Part shown: positions 25,082 through 31,162 of the stretch, piece after piece
How positions within the stretch are numbered: position 1 is the stretch's first letter
Layout of the letters: each line of letters starts with the position of its first letter
NCBI GenBank assembly: GCA_003162055.1
Contig: PMNA01000011.1
Span: forward strand, 58,969-93,933
Origin: Actinomycetota bacterium
GTDB lineage: Bacteria > Actinomycetota > Thermoleophilia > Gaiellales > Gaiellaceae
Length of the DNA: 34,965 nucleotides
Reading direction: 5' to 3'
Translations under genes and position numbers: made by a program
The notes under the pieces: generated by a model
What the model was told of the DNA's origin: nothing
Databases searched by the model: none
What the model saw: only the letters and a program-made list of their open reading frames with translations

Positions 25082-25297
25082 ATGTGGCAACGCGGCGGAA
25101 AAAGTCCCGGTCCGAGTTCGGAGCAACTCCAGTTCGAGCTTTCGCTACTCGCGCTCGAGCGGGAGAGACTGCGTGACGGCGGAAGTACGCGCGAGCTGCT
25201 GGAGACGAACAGGCTCGAGATCGGTCGTTGCCAGTACGAGCTTTCTCGTGCGCTGATCCGGCGTCACCTTGCCAGCACCGTCAAGCGCGCCGCGTGA
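25082..25297 (+). CDS. Small helical protein of unknown function
   Basis: A 71-residue ORF with a convincing translation signal: AAAGAGGA at 25067-25074 lies seven bases before ATG 25082. The product is mostly charged helix (LQFELSLLALERERLRDG and RLEIGRCQYELSRALIRRHL), with no signal peptide or membrane segment. I do not recognise the family. It is divergent from the phosphate regulator and could share the tandem-repeat control region. An overlapping frame starting at 25038 is less protein-like and was set aside. Coding is likely but unproven. Confidence 0.6.
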   Translation: MWQRGGKSPGPSSEQLQFELSLLALERERLRDGGSTRELLETNRLEIGRCQYELSRALIRRHLASTVKRAA

Positions 25298-25375
25298 GCG
25301 GGCGCCGAGCGCTAATCTCACCTCCGTGAGTCGTGAGCGCCGCGCACCTGGTCGATTTTCGCGAGGCCTGTTCGA

Positions 25376-25690
25376 ATGAGCGGCGAGCTGGAGAGCTTCA
25401 TCGCCGAGATTCCCGCGCGCGCGGCCGCGAAAGACCTCTCTGGATTGCAGGCCACTTACACCTTCGTGGTCGAGGGAGGGAAAGCCTGGACGATTCGTAT
25501 CGAGGCGCAGAAGGTGACAGTGAGTGACGGCATCGACGCGAATGCCGATTGCGCCATCTCGGCCACGGAGGAAACCTTCACCCGCTTGCTCGGTCGCGAG
25601 CAGGGGGTCATGGCCGCGTATCTGACCGGGAAGCTCAAGCTGAGCGGCGATCTCGGCGCCGCTATGCAGCTGAGCAAGCTTCTTTCGTAG
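25376..25690 (+). CDS. SCP2 sterol-binding-domain protein
   Basis: The 104-residue product fits a single SCP2-type domain, a small alpha/beta fold with a hydrophobic tunnel that binds lipids or other apolar ligands. Typical are LSGLQATYTFVVEGGKAWTI at the start of the sheet, VTVSDGIDANADCAISATEET and the closing MAAYLTGKLKLSGDLGAAMQL. In SCP2 proteins the last of these is the conserved G(K/R)LK(L/V)xGD segment. ATG 25376 has no strong ribosome-binding site. The ligand is unknown. The gene stands alone between the small helical protein and the c-di-GMP gene region. Confidence 0.85.
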   Translation: MSGELESFIAEIPARAAAKDLSGLQATYTFVVEGGKAWTIRIEAQKVTVSDGIDANADCAISATEETFTRLLGREQGVMAAYLTGKLKLSGDLGAAMQLSKLLS

Positions 25691-25923
25691 CGACCGCCGC
25701 ACGATCGTTCCAACGCGGGCGTTCCCGGGCGCGTCGGATTCGAGCCGTCGTTCAGCTTCGACGTCGCTCCGCTGATAGTTGGGAATAGCGGCGCGGTGCG
25801 GAACATCCCTCGTTCGAGTGACGTTGGCCGGAAACGTCGTCCCTCGAACGAGTGATGTTAAGCCACAACGACCTGCGCTCGTCATAGAATTAGCACTTCT
25901 CCCCCCACGGTAGGAGCTGGCTT
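25691..25923 (+). promoter_or_regulatory. Upstream region of the c-di-GMP gene, candidate -10
   Basis: No gene is visible between the SCP2 stop and the small upstream ORF. Apart from the paired palindromes it holds TAGAAT at 25885-25890, a good -10 match, without a clear -35. Transcription from there would start near 25897 and give a leader of about 185 bases to the GGDEF gene. No known riboswitch was recognised. Confidence 0.35.
25802..25859. repeat. Paired palindromes forming a 58-nt inverted repeat
   Basis: Two imperfectly matching copies of CCCTCG(TT/AA)CGAGTGA lie head to tail. Their 10-bp near-palindromic cores are at 25809-25818 and 25843-25852, centred 34 bp apart. Because each core is almost self-complementary, the copies are both direct repeats (16 of 19 positions) and arms of one long hairpin with outer AACATC and GATGTT ends. 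They sit just upstream of a TAGAAT element. They could be two operator sites three helical turns apart or a structured RNA. Confidence 0.75.
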
Positions 25924-26085
25924 GTGTTGTGCCTAGTTCGTCCGGCGGCGGAGGAGTACGAGGTCGTTCGCCGCAAGGACTCGTATCGCCGCACGAAAAA
26001 CCGGCCTTGCCCCGGTGCGGGGACACGTGCGTCCGACTTGTCGTTGCGGCTCTCTCCAGCTGGCGACGGTCGGAGCGTGCGATGA
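25924..26085 (+). CDS. Candidate 53-aa upstream ORF coupled to the GGDEF gene
   Basis: A GTG at 25924 is preceded by GGTAGGAG at 25909-25916 with seven-base spacing, one of the best ribosome-binding sites in the region. The ORF runs 53 codons and its TGA overlaps the ATG of the next gene by four bases (ATGA). The product is basic, begins MLCLVRPAAEEYEVVRRKD and resembles nothing I know. About 72% of third positions are G or C, lower than in neighbouring genes. It may be a leader peptide for translational coupling or a real small protein. Confidence 0.4.
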   Translation: MLCLVRPAAEEYEVVRRKDSYRRTKNRPCPGAGTRASDLSLRLSPAGDGRSVR

Positions 26086-28307
26086 GCGAGCGCTTCCTCC
26101 AAAATGGCGACGAGACGCGCGCGAGGTGGCGCGATACGTCTCCGCTCGTCGCCGAGATCGCGCTGATGCTTGCGCTCGCCTACGTGGTCAGTTTCTCGCT
26201 GGCGCTCCACGGGGCGGTGCTCAGAGAGGGCGTTCTGCTCGGGGCGCTTGCGCTTGCCGCTTGCTCGGCCGCCTACGCCGTTCGTAGGGCTTCGGAATCG
26301 ACGCGGGCCATCTGGTGGTCGGTGCCCCTCTTCTGTCTTGCACTGGCGGGGAGCGAGGGCAGTCGTCTGCTGACAGGTCATATGGACGTCAGCCGCGGAT
26401 CACGCTGGCTTCTGGCCGGCGCCATCATGCTGGTCGCTTACGCGGTACTCGCGCTCGGAGCGCTTCGTTCGCTGGCCGGCTCGTCGTTGATCGGCTGGTC
26501 GCTCGGCTTGATCGACTCGGCGATGATCTCGCTCGCAGTCTCGGCTCCGTGGTACTTAGCATTCATCTCGCCGCGGATAGGAGATCACGGCGGCTCGGAT
26601 CTTCTTCCCCAACTGCTCGTTCCCGTTGTAGCGGTTGTGACGTTGGTGCTGGTCTGGTTGTCGAACCGGCTCGTACCGAAAACAGAGATCTCGTCGCTTG
26701 TTCTCATTGCGGCGATCGGCGCCGGACTGGTCGGCAGCCTCTTGCTCGGTCGCTACCTGCTTGCGAACGGTAGCTTGGCGCCCGTTCACTACGCGCTGTT
26801 GGCGACTGCGCTTCTGGTTGTCGTTGCCGCTGAGTTGACGGGCAGGTCGAGAAGAGTGCGATCACGTATCCGCTTGAGCGTCGGGGTGGCGAGGATGGCC
26901 GTTGTGCTCGTGGCCTTCGTCGCCGCTCTGGCCTACGCGGGCCTAGCTTTCCGGCGCGGTGATCAGAGCGGCGGATTTGCCGTCACGACCGCCGTCTCGG
27001 TCTTGTTGGTGATTCGGTTGTTGGTGCAGTCGCTGGAGCGCCACCATCATTCCGCCCGGCTCGAAGAGGCGCTGCACGAGCAGGAGCAGCTCGCGGTGAT
27101 GGACTCCCTGACAGGTCTCTACAACAGGCGCTTCCTCGATGCCGAGCTTCAGCTCGAGCTCGATCGGGGCGCCAGATCGCATGCGCCGGTCGGGGTGCTT
27201 CTCTGCGATCTCGATCACTTCAAGCAGATCAACGACGAGTACGGCCATCTGGTCGGAGACAGCGTGCTGCGCGAGGTCGCGCGCAGGCTGCTGAATGCGG
27301 TGAGAAACGGTGACCTCGTCGCGCGCTACGGCGGCGAAGAGTTCGTTGTTCTGCTGCCCGACGGCGGTAAGGAGAAGTTACGGGAGATCGGCGAGCGCTG
27401 TCGTCTAGCCTTCGAGATAGCGCCGTTCGAGCTTCCCGGCAACCAACAGGCGCAGGTGACGATCTCTATCGGCGGCGCCTGTTGGCCCGATGACGCGAAC
27501 TTCCCGCGTGGGCTGATCGGGGCCGCGGACGCCGCTCTCTATCGAGCAAAGGGAGCAGGACGAAATCAGATGCGCTTGAGCGATGGCGACGCGGACGAAG
27601 CTTCGCCCTCTCTCGCGCCGTTGCCGGCGTCGAGCAGTCCGCCCGTCGAGACGTCGCAGCCGACGGCGAGATCACGGCTCGATCTTGCCTCCTCGCTGGA
27701 AACCGGCGCGGCGGGGGCGAAGTCGGTCTCGGCCGCAGCGGCGCAGCACGAGAACGCGCTGATAGAACAGTGGGCGGCACTGGTGGCGCGTGCTCTTGGT
27801 CTGGGCGAGGATGCACAACGACGCTGCGCGCTGGCGGCCCGCTACCACGACATCGGCAAGAGCGCTCTTCCGAAGGCCGTGCTGGGCAAGCGCGGACCGC
27901 TCACCATCGTCGAATGGGAGCTCGTCAAAGAGCATCCCGAGATGGGCGCCACGCTGGTCGAGCTAGCGCCGGGGCTGGCCGAGATCGGGGAGATCATCCG
28001 CGAGCACCACGAGCGCTTCGACGGCCGCGGCTATCCAGCGGGGAAGAGAAAGGAAGAGATTTCCACCGAAGCTCGGATCGTTTCCTGCTGCGACGCCTGG
28101 GAGGCAATGCGAAGTGAGCGTTCCTACGCCGCCACAAAAACCACGAGCGAGGCGCGGGCGGAGCTCCTCGCCGGGCGCGGAACGCAGTTCGATCCGGAGG
28201 TGGTGCTGGCCTTCTTGATGTTCGGCGAGGGCGACTTCGCGGGCGCCGAGAAGGTGCTCGATGACCTCTCGGCGAGGGCCGGAATCGCGCTACCCAAGGA
28301 GTACTAG
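26082..28307 (+). CDS. Membrane GGDEF and HD-GYP protein (c-di-GMP turnover)
   Basis: The 741-residue protein combines synthesis and breakdown of cyclic di-GMP. About eight membrane helices fill residues 25-305. A GGDEF domain follows (about 330-500) with active site GGEEF at 417-421 and an inhibitory RxxD site (Arg408, Asp411) five residues before it. A linker rich in Ser, Pro and Ala leads to an HD-GYP domain (about 560-735) with His589-Asp590, HHERFDGRGYP at 642-652 and DAWEAMRSERSY. Both active sites look intact. The frame is open to 25929, but ATG 26082 is preferred because CGGAG lies six bases before it. The upstream part looks non-coding in this frame. Confidence 0.88.
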   Translation: MSERFLQNGDETRARWRDTSPLVAEIALMLALAYVVSFSLALHGAVLREGVLLGALALAACSAAYAVRRASESTRAIWWSVPLFCLALAGSEGSRLLTGHMDVSRGSRWLLAGAIMLVAYAVLALGALRSLAGSSLIGWSLGLIDSAMISLAVSAPWYLAFISPRIGDHGGSDLLPQLLVPVVAVVTLVLVWLSNRLVPKTEISSLVLIAAIGAGLVGSLLLGRYLLANGSLAPVHYALLATALLVVVAAELTGRSRRVRSRIRLSVGVARMAVVLVAFVAALAYAGLAFRRGDQSGGFAVTTAVSVLLVIRLLVQSLERHHHSARLEEALHEQEQLAVMDSLTGLYNRRFLDAELQLELDRGARSHAPVGVLLCDLDHFKQINDEYGHLVGDSVLREVARRLLNAVRNGDLVARYGGEEFVVLLPDGGKEKLREIGERCRLAFEIAPFELPGNQQAQVTISIGGACWPDDANFPRGLIGAADAALYRAKGAGRNQMRLSDGDADEASPSLAPLPASSSPPVETSQPTARSRLDLASSLETGAAGAKSVSAAAAQHENALIEQWAALVARALGLGEDAQRRCALAARYHDIGKSALPKAVLGKRGPLTIVEWELVKEHPEMGATLVELAPGLAEIGEIIREHHERFDGRGYPAGKRKEEISTEARIVSCCDAWEAMRSERSYAATKTTSEARAELLAGRGTQFDPEVVLAFLMFGEGDFAGAEKVLDDLSARAGIALPKEY

Positions 28308-28325
28308 AGCACCAAGAAGCGGGAG

Positions 28326-28700
28326 TCAGTTCTTACTGCGCCGGTCTTCGACCTGACGCCGCTCGGCGTCGTTCGTGCGGCGCTCGGCGACTACCGGAGC
28401 GGTGACTTCCTCGACGACCACTTTCTCTTCCTTCGGCTCTTCGGGCGCAGCCTTGTGAAGAGCGGGGTCGCCGTTACCGTTCGTGTCGTTCGCGGAATCG
28501 TCGAGGAGGAGACGGGCACGTGCGAGCCGCTTGCGTTGCGCCTGAGCGTGCGCGAGCGACTGACGCGTTGTCTCGAGCTGTTCGGTGAGCTCCGCTATCC
28601 GGTGCTCGAGGCCTTCCTGGGCGCTGCGAAGAGCGTTCGCATCGAGAAGTCCGAGGAGTTCGTCGAGCTGAACTAGCTGTTGTTCGAGATCAGTTGCCAC
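28326..28700 (-). CDS. Coiled-coil protein of unknown function
   Basis: A 124-residue hydrophilic protein. Residues about 1-65 form a clear heptad-rich coiled coil (LEQQLVQLDELLGLLDANAL and HRIAELTEQLETTRQSLAHA). The rest is low-complexity, rich in Glu, Lys, Val and Ala, and ends with an Arg-rich ERRQVEDRRSKN. No enzymatic motif, signal peptide or membrane helix is visible. GTG 28700 has GGAGG seven bases upstream. It converges with the GGDEF gene 19 bases away and stands upstream of deoC on the same strand of neither unit's clear operon. Role unknown. Confidence 0.7.
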   Translation of the reverse strand: MATDLEQQLVQLDELLGLLDANALRSAQEGLEHRIAELTEQLETTRQSLAHAQAQRKRLARARLLLDDSANDTNGNGDPALHKAAPEEPKEEKVVVEEVTAPVVAERRTNDAERRQVEDRRSKN

Positions 28701-28851
28701 AGAATGCCTCCGCTGGGATCGGTCCAGCGCGGACGTGGGGGGACGACGGATTTATCGCCTCTTTACCCTACTGCCATTAGCTTCTATCCCTAGATAGAGG
28801 GATGCCTACTCGAATGGCCGTCGGCATTGATCTGAGAGGAGAACAGCCTGG

Positions 28852-29559
28852 CTAGCTCTGCGCTTTGCGAGCATCGAGCTCTTCGAGGATCGTCTTCGTC
28901 GCGGTGGCGCCGATTCGCGTGGCGCCTGCGTTCAACGCATCGATCAACGCATCGAGAGTACGGATGCCGCCGGCGGCCTTCACGCCGATCCCGGGCGAGA
29001 CCGTTCGTCGCATCAGGCGCAGGTCATCGAGCGTCGCGCCCGAGGGAGCGAAACCGGTCGAGGTTTTCACGAAGTCGGCGCCCGCCTCCTCGGCAAGCCG
29101 GCAGCCAAGCACCTTCTGCGCCTGGTCGAGATGGGCATTCTCGAGAATGACCTTCACCAGCGCCCGCCCGCCAGCGACCTCGACGACGGCCTGGATATCG
29201 GCGCGCACCTCGTCAACCGCGCCCGAGCGGAGGCGGCCGATGTTCAGCACCATATCCAGCTCCTCTGCGCCGTCCTTGATCGCGCGCTCGGATTCGAAGG
29301 CCTTGACGGCGCTGGTCGAAGAGCCGTGCGGAAAGCCGATCACAGTGCTCACTTTGACCTCCGAGCCCGCGAGCAGCTCCGCGGCGAGTGCCACGTCGCA
29401 GGGCTTGACGCAGACCGAGGCGACGTTGAGCTCCCGTGCCAGCTCACAGCCGGCTCTGACTTCGTCGGTACCGAGCTCTGGCCTGAGCAACGAGTGGTCG
29501 ATCGTCTTGGCGACCTGCTCGACGGAGAGCGTCTCGACGCTGAACGGGTCACCAGTCAT
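28852..29559 (-). CDS. deoC: Deoxyribose-phosphate aldolase
   Basis: DeoC splits 2-deoxyribose 5-phosphate to glyceraldehyde 3-phosphate and acetaldehyde in deoxynucleoside salvage. The 235-residue TIM-barrel protein has the usual N-terminus TIDHSLLRPELG, the SVCVKPCDVALA and VSTVIGFPHGSS strands, ELDMVLNIGRLRSG, KVILENAHL, the Schiff-base lysine in DFVKTSTGFAP and the phosphate-binding VKAAGGIRTLDALI. Length is normal. ATG 29559 has only a weak ribosome-binding site. No other deo gene is nearby, so it appears to be a stand-alone gene. Confidence 0.95.
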   Translation of the reverse strand: MTGDPFSVETLSVEQVAKTIDHSLLRPELGTDEVRAGCELARELNVASVCVKPCDVALAAELLAGSEVKVSTVIGFPHGSSTSAVKAFESERAIKDGAEELDMVLNIGRLRSGAVDEVRADIQAVVEVAGGRALVKVILENAHLDQAQKVLGCRLAEEAGADFVKTSTGFAPSGATLDDLRLMRRTVSPGIGVKAAGGIRTLDALIDALNAGATRIGATATKTILEELDARKAQS

Positions 29560-29725
29560 CGCAGATCAGAATAGCGGCGTTCATACCCGCTCGACCCGGC
29601 GTAGTGCACATTTTCGGCCGCCGCGACCGGCATGACGGGCGCGGCTCAGCAAACGCCATCCTCCGGCTCGTCCACTCTGAACACTGACCACGACAGCGGT
29701 TAGCCGATTGCGCGACTAGGAGCAG

Positions 29726-29759
29726 ACGAGTTTTACGCGCCGAAGGCGCGCAAGCTCGT
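29726..29759. repeat. Nested hairpin A
   Basis: An inner CGCGCC/GGCGCG stem (29736-29741 with 29745-29750, loop GAA) lies inside an outer ACGAG/CTCGT pair (29726-29730 with 29755-29759). It is the second hairpin downstream of tRNA-Trp on the minus strand. The same GCGCC-N3-GGCGC core recurs in element C. Confidence 0.6.
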
Positions 29760-29777
29760 ATATACGCAGAGGTAATA

Positions 29778-29820
29778 CCGCGAAAAGTCTTAGCCGGCTT
29801 CGCCGGCCGACTTTTCGCGG
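29778..29820. repeat. Nested hairpin B, directly 3' of tRNA-Trp
   Basis: A perfect 12-bp outer stem, CCGCGAAAAGTC (29778-29789) with GACTTTTCGCGG (29809-29820), encloses a 6-bp GCCGGC stem with loop TTC (29793-29807). Read on the minus strand it starts four bases after the tRNA and may end its transcript, although the following TATTACC is a poor U-tract. The CGAAAA...TTTTCG arms match elements D, E1 and E2. Confidence 0.7.
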
Positions 29821-29824
29821 ACTT

Positions 29825-29897
29825 CAGGGGCGGCAGGACTCGAACCTGCAACCCCCGGTTTTGGAGACCGGTGCTCTACCAATTGAGCTACGCCCCT
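29825..29897 (-). tRNA. tRNA-Trp (anticodon CCA)
   Basis: On the minus strand a complete 73-base cloverleaf is visible: a 7-bp acceptor stem (AGGGGCG with CGCCCCT), D arm GCTC/GAGC, anticodon stem CCGGT/ACCGG with loop CTCCAAA giving CCA, a five-base variable loop, T arm GCAGG-TTCGAGT-CCTGC and discriminator G. The 3' CCA is not encoded. A TAGAAT -10 lies 16 bases upstream. The usual actinobacterial neighbours secE and nusG are absent; the next gene downstream is deoC. Confidence 0.97.
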
Positions 29898-29912
29898 AGG
29901 TTCGCGCCGACG

Positions 29913-29918
29913 ATTCTA
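29913..29918 (-). promoter_or_regulatory. -10 element of tRNA-Trp
   Basis: TAGAAT on the minus strand places transcription start near 29906, nine bases before the mature tRNA end. No clear -35 is visible at 16-18 bp. Confidence 0.5.
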
Positions 29919-29985
29919 CTGACTCACGGACTTTCGACGACACCGGACTCAGCTGACAAATGCGGTAGACCGCCTCGCTTGTGGG

Positions 29986-30013
29986 GCCGGCGAGGAGCCG
30001 GCGCCGCAGGCGC
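29986..30013. repeat. GC-rich hairpins, element C
   Basis: Two overlapping small stems: GCCGGC at 29986-29991 with GCCGGC at 29997-30002 (loop GAGGA), and GCGCC with GGCGC at 30001-30013 (loop GCA). The stem sequences repeat those inside elements A and B. Position is between tRNA-Trp and the sigma factor gene. Confidence 0.5.
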
Positions 30014-30035
30014 AGCGACACGTCGATAAAGAAAT

Positions 30036-30063
30036 CCGACGAAAATCGCCAGATTTTCGTCGG
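30036..30063. repeat. 28-nt palindromic repeat, element D
   Basis: A perfect 11-bp stem (CCGACGAAAAT at 30036-30046 with ATTTTCGTCGG at 30053-30063) closes the loop CGCCAG. It is 41 bases upstream of the sigma factor start and matches element E2, downstream of that gene, at 23 of 28 positions. On the minus strand it is followed by ATTTCTTTAT, so it could terminate antisense transcripts. Confidence 0.8.
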
Positions 30064-30092
30064 TTAGGTAGGGGAAAGGGGGTTGGACCCCG

Positions 30093-30098
30093 TATTCT
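30093..30098 (+). promoter_or_regulatory. -10 element at a near-leaderless sigma factor start
   Basis: TATTCT ends seven bases before the GTG at 30105, so transcription could start at or within a few bases of the start codon. No convincing -35 precedes it. Confidence 0.35.
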
Positions 30099-30104
30099 TG
30101 AAGC

Positions 30105-30893
30105 GTGCCCGCTGAGGACATCACTTCCCTGTGGCGAAAATACCGCGCGAGCCACGATCGCCAGCTCCGTGATCGCCTCATTCTTACCTACGCGCCGCTG
30201 GTCAAGTTCGTAGCCGGCCGTCTGGGCTCGGGCTTGCCCGCTCATGTGGACGAAGGCGACCTTGTCTCCTACGGCCTGCTCGGCTTGATCGGGGCGATCG
30301 AGCGCTACGACCCCGACCGCGACGTCAAGTTCGAGACCTATGCGATCGCCCGCATCAAAGGCTCGATCATCGACGAGCTGCGGGCGATGGATTGGGTCCC
30401 GCGCTCGGTGCGGGCGCGCGCGCGTGACATCGAGCGCGCGATTGGCGAGCTCGAGGCGCAGAGCGGCCGGGCCCCGAACGAAGAGGAGATCGCGGCCAAG
30501 CTCGGCGTCAGCCAGGATGAGCTGGGCGAGAATCTGCTGGAGATCTCGCGCTCGTCGATCGCGGCGCTGGACGAGCTCTGGACTGTTTCCTCTGGCGGTG
30601 GCGATCAGGTCGCGCTGATCGACACGATTGAAGATACGCAGGGCCCGGAGCCGCAGGCGGCGCTCGCGCAGACGGAAATGCGCGAGGCGCTGGGCGAGGC
30701 AATCGCACGCCTACCCGAGCGCGAAAAGCTCGTAGTCACGCTCTACTACTACGAAGAGCTGACGCTGCGCGAGATCGGCGAGGTACTAGGAGTAACCGAG
30801 TCGCGTGTCTCGCAGCTTCACACCAAGGCGATCCTGCGCCTGAAGGCGCGCCTCGGCGGCGCCCAGACGCGCGCCGCACTCGAGCGCAGCTAA
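30105..30893 (+). CDS. FliA/WhiG-family RNA polymerase sigma factor
   Basis: A 262-residue group 3 sigma factor with all regions: region 2 (LILTYAPLVKFVAGRLG, DLVSYGLLGLIGAIERYDP and VKFETYAIARIKGSIIDELR, about residues 26-95), region 3 (PRSVRARARDIERAIGELEA, about 98-170) and region 4 (LPEREKLVVTLYYYEELTLR and IGEVLGVTESRVSQLHTKAI, about 200-250). The region 2 and 3 sequences match WhiG/FliA proteins, which control sporulation or motility genes. Neither trait is visible in the window. GTG 30105 has no Shine-Dalgarno sequence and a -10 close upstream, so the message may be nearly leaderless. Related hairpins flank the gene on both sides. Confidence 0.92.
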   Translation: MPAEDITSLWRKYRASHDRQLRDRLILTYAPLVKFVAGRLGSGLPAHVDEGDLVSYGLLGLIGAIERYDPDRDVKFETYAIARIKGSIIDELRAMDWVPRSVRARARDIERAIGELEAQSGRAPNEEEIAAKLGVSQDELGENLLEISRSSIAALDELWTVSSGGGDQVALIDTIEDTQGPEPQAALAQTEMREALGEAIARLPEREKLVVTLYYYEELTLREIGEVLGVTESRVSQLHTKAILRLKARLGGAQTRAALERS

Positions 30894-30901
30894 TAAGCGG
30901 A

Positions 30902-30920
30902 CGGAAATCGAAGATTTTCG
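30902..30920. repeat. Short hairpin E1 after the sigma factor gene
   Basis: CGGAAATC (30902-30909) pairs with GATTTTCG (30913-30920), eight pairs including one G-T, around loop GAA. It starts eight bases after the sigma factor stop, without a following T-run. Its arms share the AAATC/GATTTT core of element D. Confidence 0.6.
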
Positions 30921-30952
30921 GCCACGGCGGCGAAGAGCAAAGACGCTTTCTA

Positions 30953-30980
30953 GCGACGAAAGTCGCCAGACTTTTGGCGG
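30953..30980. repeat. 28-nt palindromic repeat, element E2
   Basis: This copy matches element D at 23 of 28 positions and keeps the loop CGCCAG. Positions 10 and 19, which pair with each other, have changed together from A-T to G-C. It also has one G-T pair and one mismatch. It lies 60 bases after the sigma factor stop, in a 269-base gap before the EF-G-like gene that otherwise holds only TAAGAT at 31125-31130, a possible -10. Confidence 0.75.
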
Positions 30981-31162
30981 CTAAGGCGCGCCCGCCATGT
31001 CGGTCGCGGCGCCGCCGCCGGACTCGACGCGGAGTGGGCACTTGAGCCCCGCGAAGGGTTGGCCGGGACTCCCGGCGAACACGCGCTCAACACCTCAGTC
31101 GCGCATTCCTATCGGGCTAGGCTCTAAGATCGCAGACGCAATCGGTACAGGAGGAAGAGCGC

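Noticed and set aside
25038-25256. 72-residue ORF overlapping the small helical protein
   Set aside because: Its composition (Ser/Arg/Cys-rich) looks like an off-frame shadow, and the overlapping frame at 25082 has a better ribosome-binding site and a helical pattern.
25929-26081. N-terminal extension of the GGDEF gene from GTG 25929
   Set aside because: The extension is low in protein character, while ATG 26082 has a good ribosome-binding site and begins just before the membrane domain.
28802-28855. 17-codon ORF after a purine-rich stretch on the plus strand
   Set aside because: It has no neighbour to lead into, ends at once and lies opposite the deoC 3' end. Nothing marks it as coding.
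29560-29725. Possible small gene between deoC and the tRNA-Trp hairpins
   Set aside because: No frame has a plausible start, ribosome-binding site and protein-like composition; nothing else was seen there.
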